NCBI GenBank assembly: GCA_945869935.1
Contig: CAMBSA010000048.1
Coordinates: 1 to 8,605 of the forward strand
Source: Bordetella parapertussis
GTDB lineage: Bacteria; Pseudomonadota; Gammaproteobacteria; Burkholderiales; SG8-39
Length of the DNA: 8,605 nt
Direction of reading: 5' to 3'
The notes beneath the pieces are model-generated. The model had not been told where the DNA came from. It worked only from the letters and a program-made list of their open reading frames with translations, and made no database searches. Below, piece by piece: positions 5,673 through 8,605 of this stretch (positions are counted from its first letter, which is position 1; every line of letters starts with the position of its first letter). The translations under genes were made by a program, and so were the position numbers.

Positions 5673-6041
5673 CTACTCGGCCGTTTTTTCCGGGATTCCG
5701 GCAACGGCCTCATCAATGAGGCGAGAAAGCCTCACCCCCCTTTCGACCGACTCATCGTAGATGAAGTGCAGCTCCGGCGTGGTATGAGTGCTGAGCTTCT
5801 GGCCCAGCATTGTGCGAATGAAGCCGGCGGCCCGCTTGAGGCCCTTGTTCGTATGCTCTTTCTGATCCGAATCACCCAGGAGCGTGTAGAAGACCTTGGC
5901 GTGGGCAAGGTCGGACGATACCTCTACCCCGGTGAACGTAATCATGCCGACGCGGGGATCCTTCAGCTCGGAGCGCACGATCTGCGACAGCTCCCGCTGA
6001 ATCTGATCCGCGACTTTACGAAGGCGCTGGGGGTTGGCCAT
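5673..6041 (-). CDS. rbfA: 30S ribosome-binding factor RbfA
   Basis: RbfA is a small KH-fold protein that binds immature 30S subunits near the 5' end helix of 16S rRNA, assists late maturation, and is important for cold adaptation. The 122 residues include RLRKVADQIQRELSQIV (6-22), LKDPRVGMITFTGVEVSSDL (26-45), AKVFYTLLG and the C-terminal PELHFIYDESVERGVRLSRL segment, all typical. The ATG at 6041 is preceded by GAGGGTG about 10 nt upstream, a fair Shine-Dalgarno. It lies 71 bp after infB and 2 nt before truB, matching the usual infB-rbfA-truB order. Confidence 0.97.
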   Translation of the reverse strand: MANPQRLRKVADQIQRELSQIVRSELKDPRVGMITFTGVEVSSDLAHAKVFYTLLGDSDQKEHTNKGLKRAAGFIRTMLGQKLSTHTTPELHFIYDESVERGVRLSRLIDEAVAGIPEKTAE

Positions 6042-6112
6042 GTTGTTTCACCCTCACGGCACGCAGATTTTCAGCGTACCGTACCTGGGAATCTCCGCAC
6101 ACGCGCGAATGC

Positions 6113-8605
6113 CTAAAGCGTTCGCGCGACTTCCTGGACTTCATAGACCTCGAGGATGTCACCGACTTCGATGTCTTGATAACCTTTGACGGACAGGCCG
6201 CACTCAAACCCCGATTTCACCTCGCGAACATCGTCCTTGAAGCGCTTGAGAGAGTCGAGTTCACCATCGAACAGCACGACATTGGATCTCAGGACGCGTA
6301 CCTGCGAAGTGCGCTTGACCAATCCCTCGAGAACATAGCAACCCGCAATCGTTCCAACGCGGGAAATGCGGAACACCTGACGTATTTCGACTTGGCCGAG
6401 AACCTGCTCCTTCTTCTCTGGCGACAACATGCCAGAGAGCGCGGCTTTTACCTCGTCCACGGCTTCGTAAATGATGTTGTAGTAGCGAATATCCACGCCC
6501 ACGGACTCCGCGGCTTTGCGCGCGACGCCGTCGGCACGAGTATTGAACCCGATGATCACGGCCTTTGAGGCGAGAGCCAGGTTGACATCGGATTCGCTGA
6601 TTCCGCCGACTGCGCTGTGAATCACGTTGACCTTGACTTCATCCGTCGACAGCTTGGTAAGCGCATGCAGAAGTGCTTCCTGGGAACCCTGTACATCTGA
6701 TTTGATCAGCAGTGGGAGGACTTTGACTCCGCCCTCCTTCATCTGATCGAACATGTTTTCCAGTTTCGCCGCCTGTTTCTTGGCCAGCTTTACATCGCGG
6801 AACTTGCCTTGGCGGAACAAGGCGATCTCGCGTGCCTTGCGCTCGTCTGTAAGCGACATTACTTCCTCGCCCGCGCCGGGAACATCGGCCAGACCCTGGA
6901 TCTCCACCGGGATGGATGGTCCCGCTTCGTTTACCGTTTTGCCATTCTCGTCGGTCATCGCGCGCACCCGCCCGAATGCACTTCCGGCGAGGACCACGTC
7001 ACCGCGCCTCAGTGTCCCGGACTGGACAAGTATGGTTGCAACCGGGCCGCGCCCCTTGTCCAGGCGCGCTTCAATCACAAGCCCTTTTGCCGTGCCGTCT
7101 ACAGGCGCAGTCAGTTCAAGAACCTCTGCTTGCAACAGAACCTGCTCGAGCAGGCTGTCAACGCCGGCGCCGGTACGTGCAGAAACCGGCACGAAAGGCG
7201 AATCACCGCCGTACTCCTCGGGTACGACCCCTTGAGCGACAAGCTCCTGCTTGACCCGATCCAGGTTCGCCTCGGGTTTGTCGATCTTGTTGATCGCAAC
7301 TACGAGCGGAACGTTCGCGGCCTTAGCATGCGCGATCGCCTCGATCGTCTGTGGCATCACGCCGTCGTCCGCGGCGACGACAAGAATGACGATATCGGTC
7401 GCTTTGGCACCACGAGCACGCATCGCGGTAAAGGCCTCGTGACCGGGTGTATCCAGGAAAGTGATAGAACCGCCTGGGGTTTCGACGTGATAAGCACCGA
7501 TATGCTGGGTGATGCCGCCAGCCTCGCCTGCAGCGACTTTCGCACGACGAATATAGTCGAGCAGCGAGGTTTTACCGTGATCGACGTGGCCCATGACGGT
7601 TACAACCGGAGGACGTGGTGTGGCGACCGACTCGTGATGCAGCGGTGCTTCTTCAAGATAAGCCTCGGGATCATCGAGCTTGGCGGCTACCGCCTTGTGC
7701 CCGAGTTCCTCGACGATAATCATGGCGGTCTCCTGATCGAGTACCTGATTGATCGTCACCATCTGTCCGAGCTTCATTAGCAGCTTGATGACTTCGGCCG
7801 CCTTGATAGACATTTTGTGCGACAGATCAGCAACCGTGATGGTTTCCGGGACGTGCACATCCTTGATCACCGGCTCCGACGGCGCTGCGAAACCGTGCTC
7901 TGCGGTGTCGGTCGATCCTCCCGATGATCCGCCGCGGCCACCGCGTCCTCCGCGTGTATGCCAGCCCGATGCGCCACCGACGTCGCCGCGGCTTTTCAGG
8001 CCGCGCCGCTTCGCGCTTTCGTCTTTCCAGACGGTGACCTGCTTGACCTTCTTTGGCTTCTTGTCGGCGTCCGCTACTTTTGGCTTGTGCAGCGTGTTGT
8101 CGCCTGCCGCAGGTGCCGTCTTGGCTTTTTCCGCTTTTGCCTTCTCTTCGGCAGCCTTCTTGGCTTCTGCTTCCCGCTGTTCGGCCGCACGGCGCTCGCG
8201 CTCCATGCGTTCGGCAACTTCGGCAGCCTGGCGCGCCGAGAGCTCGCCTGATCGGCGACGCTCGTCCTCGCGCAACGCCATCTGTTCCTTGCTGATCACC
8301 GAAACGGGGCGTGCAGGAGCGGGCGCGACGGGAGCTGGCGAAGATGCAACCAAAGGCTCCAGCACCGCTGGCTCCGGTTCTGCAATCGGTTCGGGTTCAG
8401 GCTCGGGCTCGGGCCCGGGCACAACCACAATTTCCGCCACAGGCTCTGGCGCGGGAGCCGGTTGAGGTTCGATCGCGGGCAGCGGTGTCGTCTCCTCGAT
8501 CTGAGCTTCCGCTTCGGTCGCCGGAATTTCATCAGGCGTATCCCGCTTGATGAATACGCGCTTTTTCTTGACCTCGACCTGAATCGTCCTCGCCTTGCCA
8601 GTAGA
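6113..8605 (-). CDS. infB: Translation initiation factor IF-2 (N terminus outside window)
   Basis: IF2 is the GTPase that places formyl-Met-tRNA on the 30S subunit and promotes 50S joining. The frame is open to the right edge; 830 residues are visible and the start lies beyond 8605. The first visible residues, [20 protein letters not shown], are the typical end of the N-terminal IF2N segment, so a GTG at 8440 is internal. Numbering from the edge: an E/P/A-rich linker (about 25-110), a charged E/A/K/R coiled stretch (about 110-165), a Gly/Arg-rich patch (about 215-230), and a second IF2N-like domain (about 250-315). The G domain has GHVDHGKT (339-346), DTPGH (385-389), NKID (439-442) and SARTG (475-479). 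Beta-barrel domains and a C-terminal fMet-tRNA-binding domain follow, ending VQEVARTL. It is the upstream gene of the rbfA-truB-rpsO-pnp cluster. Confidence 0.98.
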   Translation of the reverse strand, partial: STGKARTIQVEVKKKRVFIKRDTPDEIPATEAEAQIEETTPLPAIEPQPAPAPEPVAEIVVVPGPEPEPEPEPIAEPEPAVLEPLVASSPAPVAPAPARPVSVISKEQMALREDERRRSGELSARQAAEVAERMERERRAAEQREAEAKKAAEEKAKAEKAKTAPAAGDNTLHKPKVADADKKPKKVKQVTVWKDESAKRRGLKSRGDVGGASGWHTRGGRGGRGGSSGGSTDTAEHGFAAPSEPVIKDVHVPETITVADLSHKMSIKAAEVIKLLMKLGQMVTINQVLDQETAMIIVEELGHKAVAAKLDDPEAYLEEAPLHHESVATPRPPVVTVMGHVDHGKTSLLDYIRRAKVAAGEAGGITQHIGAYHVETPGGSITFLDTPGHEAFTAMRARGAKATDIVILVVAADDGVMPQTIEAIAHAKAANVPLVVAINKIDKPEANLDRVKQELVAQGVVPEEYGGDSPFVPVSARTGAGVDSLLEQVLLQAEVLELTAPVDGTAKGLVIEARLDKGRGPVATILVQSGTLRRGDVVLAGSAFGRVRAMTDENGKTVNEAGPSIPVEIQGLADVPGAGEEVMSLTDERKAREIALFRQGKFRDVKLAKKQAAKLENMFDQMKEGGVKVLPLLIKSDVQGSQEALLHALTKLSTDEVKVNVIHSAVGGISESDVNLALASKAVIIGFNTRADGVARKAAESVGVDIRYYNIIYEAVDEVKAALSGMLSPEKKEQVLGQVEIRQVFRISRVGTIAGCYVLEGLVKRTSQVRVLRSNVVLFDGELDSLKRFKDDVREVKSGFECGLSVKGYQDIEVGDILEVYEVQEVARTL
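8387..8413 (-). repeat. Hexanucleotide tandem repeat encoding an EP tract in IF2
   Basis: Imperfect copies of a 6-bp unit (GGCTCG and close variants on the plus strand) encode alternating Glu and Pro in the IF2 linker. A second, shorter EP run follows about two codons later. Such low-complexity tracts vary in length between strains. The copy number stays in frame because the unit is two codons. Confidence 0.75.

Noticed and set aside
6809..7780. Long plus-strand open frame (323 codons) opposite infB
   Set aside because: It lies entirely antisense to the G domain of IF2, whose motifs are unmistakable. Its translation has no recognisable domain and is explained by codon bias of the GC-rich sense strand.
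8438..8440. GTG at 8440 as the start of infB
   Set aside because: The same frame continues upstream to the edge and encodes the typical [18 protein letters not shown] segment of IF2, so the true start is outside the window. An internal second initiation site as in E. coli infB cannot be excluded but has no specific support here.
7749..8465. Plus-strand open frame (238 codons) rich in Ser, Ala, Gly and Pro, opposite the IF2 linker
   Set aside because: Its low complexity mirrors the Glu/Pro/Ala/Lys repeats of the sense strand, with no independent ribosome-binding site or family match.
1..8605. Search for mobile elements, CRISPR arrays, defence or biosynthetic systems
   Set aside because: No transposase, integrase, long terminal or spaced repeats, or unusual operon was seen. 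All long frames are explained by conserved translation and RNA-metabolism genes in a standard order.

Overview
This window is a housekeeping stretch of a proteobacterial chromosome, most likely betaproteobacterial. The evidence for that is protein-level resemblance to E. coli-type genes, the gene order infB-rbfA-truB-rpsO-pnp, moderate GC content, and an IF2 with a long E/P/A/K-rich linker. A genus cannot be assigned from sequence alone.

Layout. Bases 1-188 are the 3' end of an unidentified plus-strand gene. Its stop codon overlaps the ATG of a possible 39-residue ORF (188-307), which in turn overlaps the start of prmB (301-1212, + strand), the methyltransferase that modifies a glutamine of ribosomal protein L3. 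prmB converges on dksA (minus strand, ends at 1222). The two genes share one perfect 16-bp inverted repeat that also encodes the last prmB codons. Divergent from dksA is a three-tRNA operon, Pro(TGG)-Arg(TCT)-His(GTG), at 1772-2075. It ends in a hairpin with a TACG tetraloop. A second, separate hairpin terminates pnp coming from the other side.

From 2182 to the right edge all protein genes lie on the minus strand. In transcription order they are infB (its 5' end lies beyond base 8605), rbfA, truB, rpsO and pnp. This is the classical translation and RNA-metabolism cluster: initiation factor IF2, the 30S maturation factor RbfA, tRNA pseudouridine-55 synthase, ribosomal protein S15 and polynucleotide phosphorylase. 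rbfA and truB are separated by 2 nt. rpsO has its own likely promoter with a GC-rich discriminator, is followed by a strong intrinsic terminator, and pnp has a second hairpin in its leader.

The common theme is making and tuning the translation machinery: ribosome assembly and modification, tRNA supply, initiation, RNA turnover, and the ppGpp cofactor DksA that adjusts rRNA and tRNA promoters to growth. I found no mobile element, CRISPR array, defence system or clearly new system. The points worth a second look are regulatory: overlapping face-to-face promoters for dksA and the tRNA operon, the stop-codon-embedded terminator, the small coupled ORF before prmB, and the hairpins in the rpsO-pnp gap.
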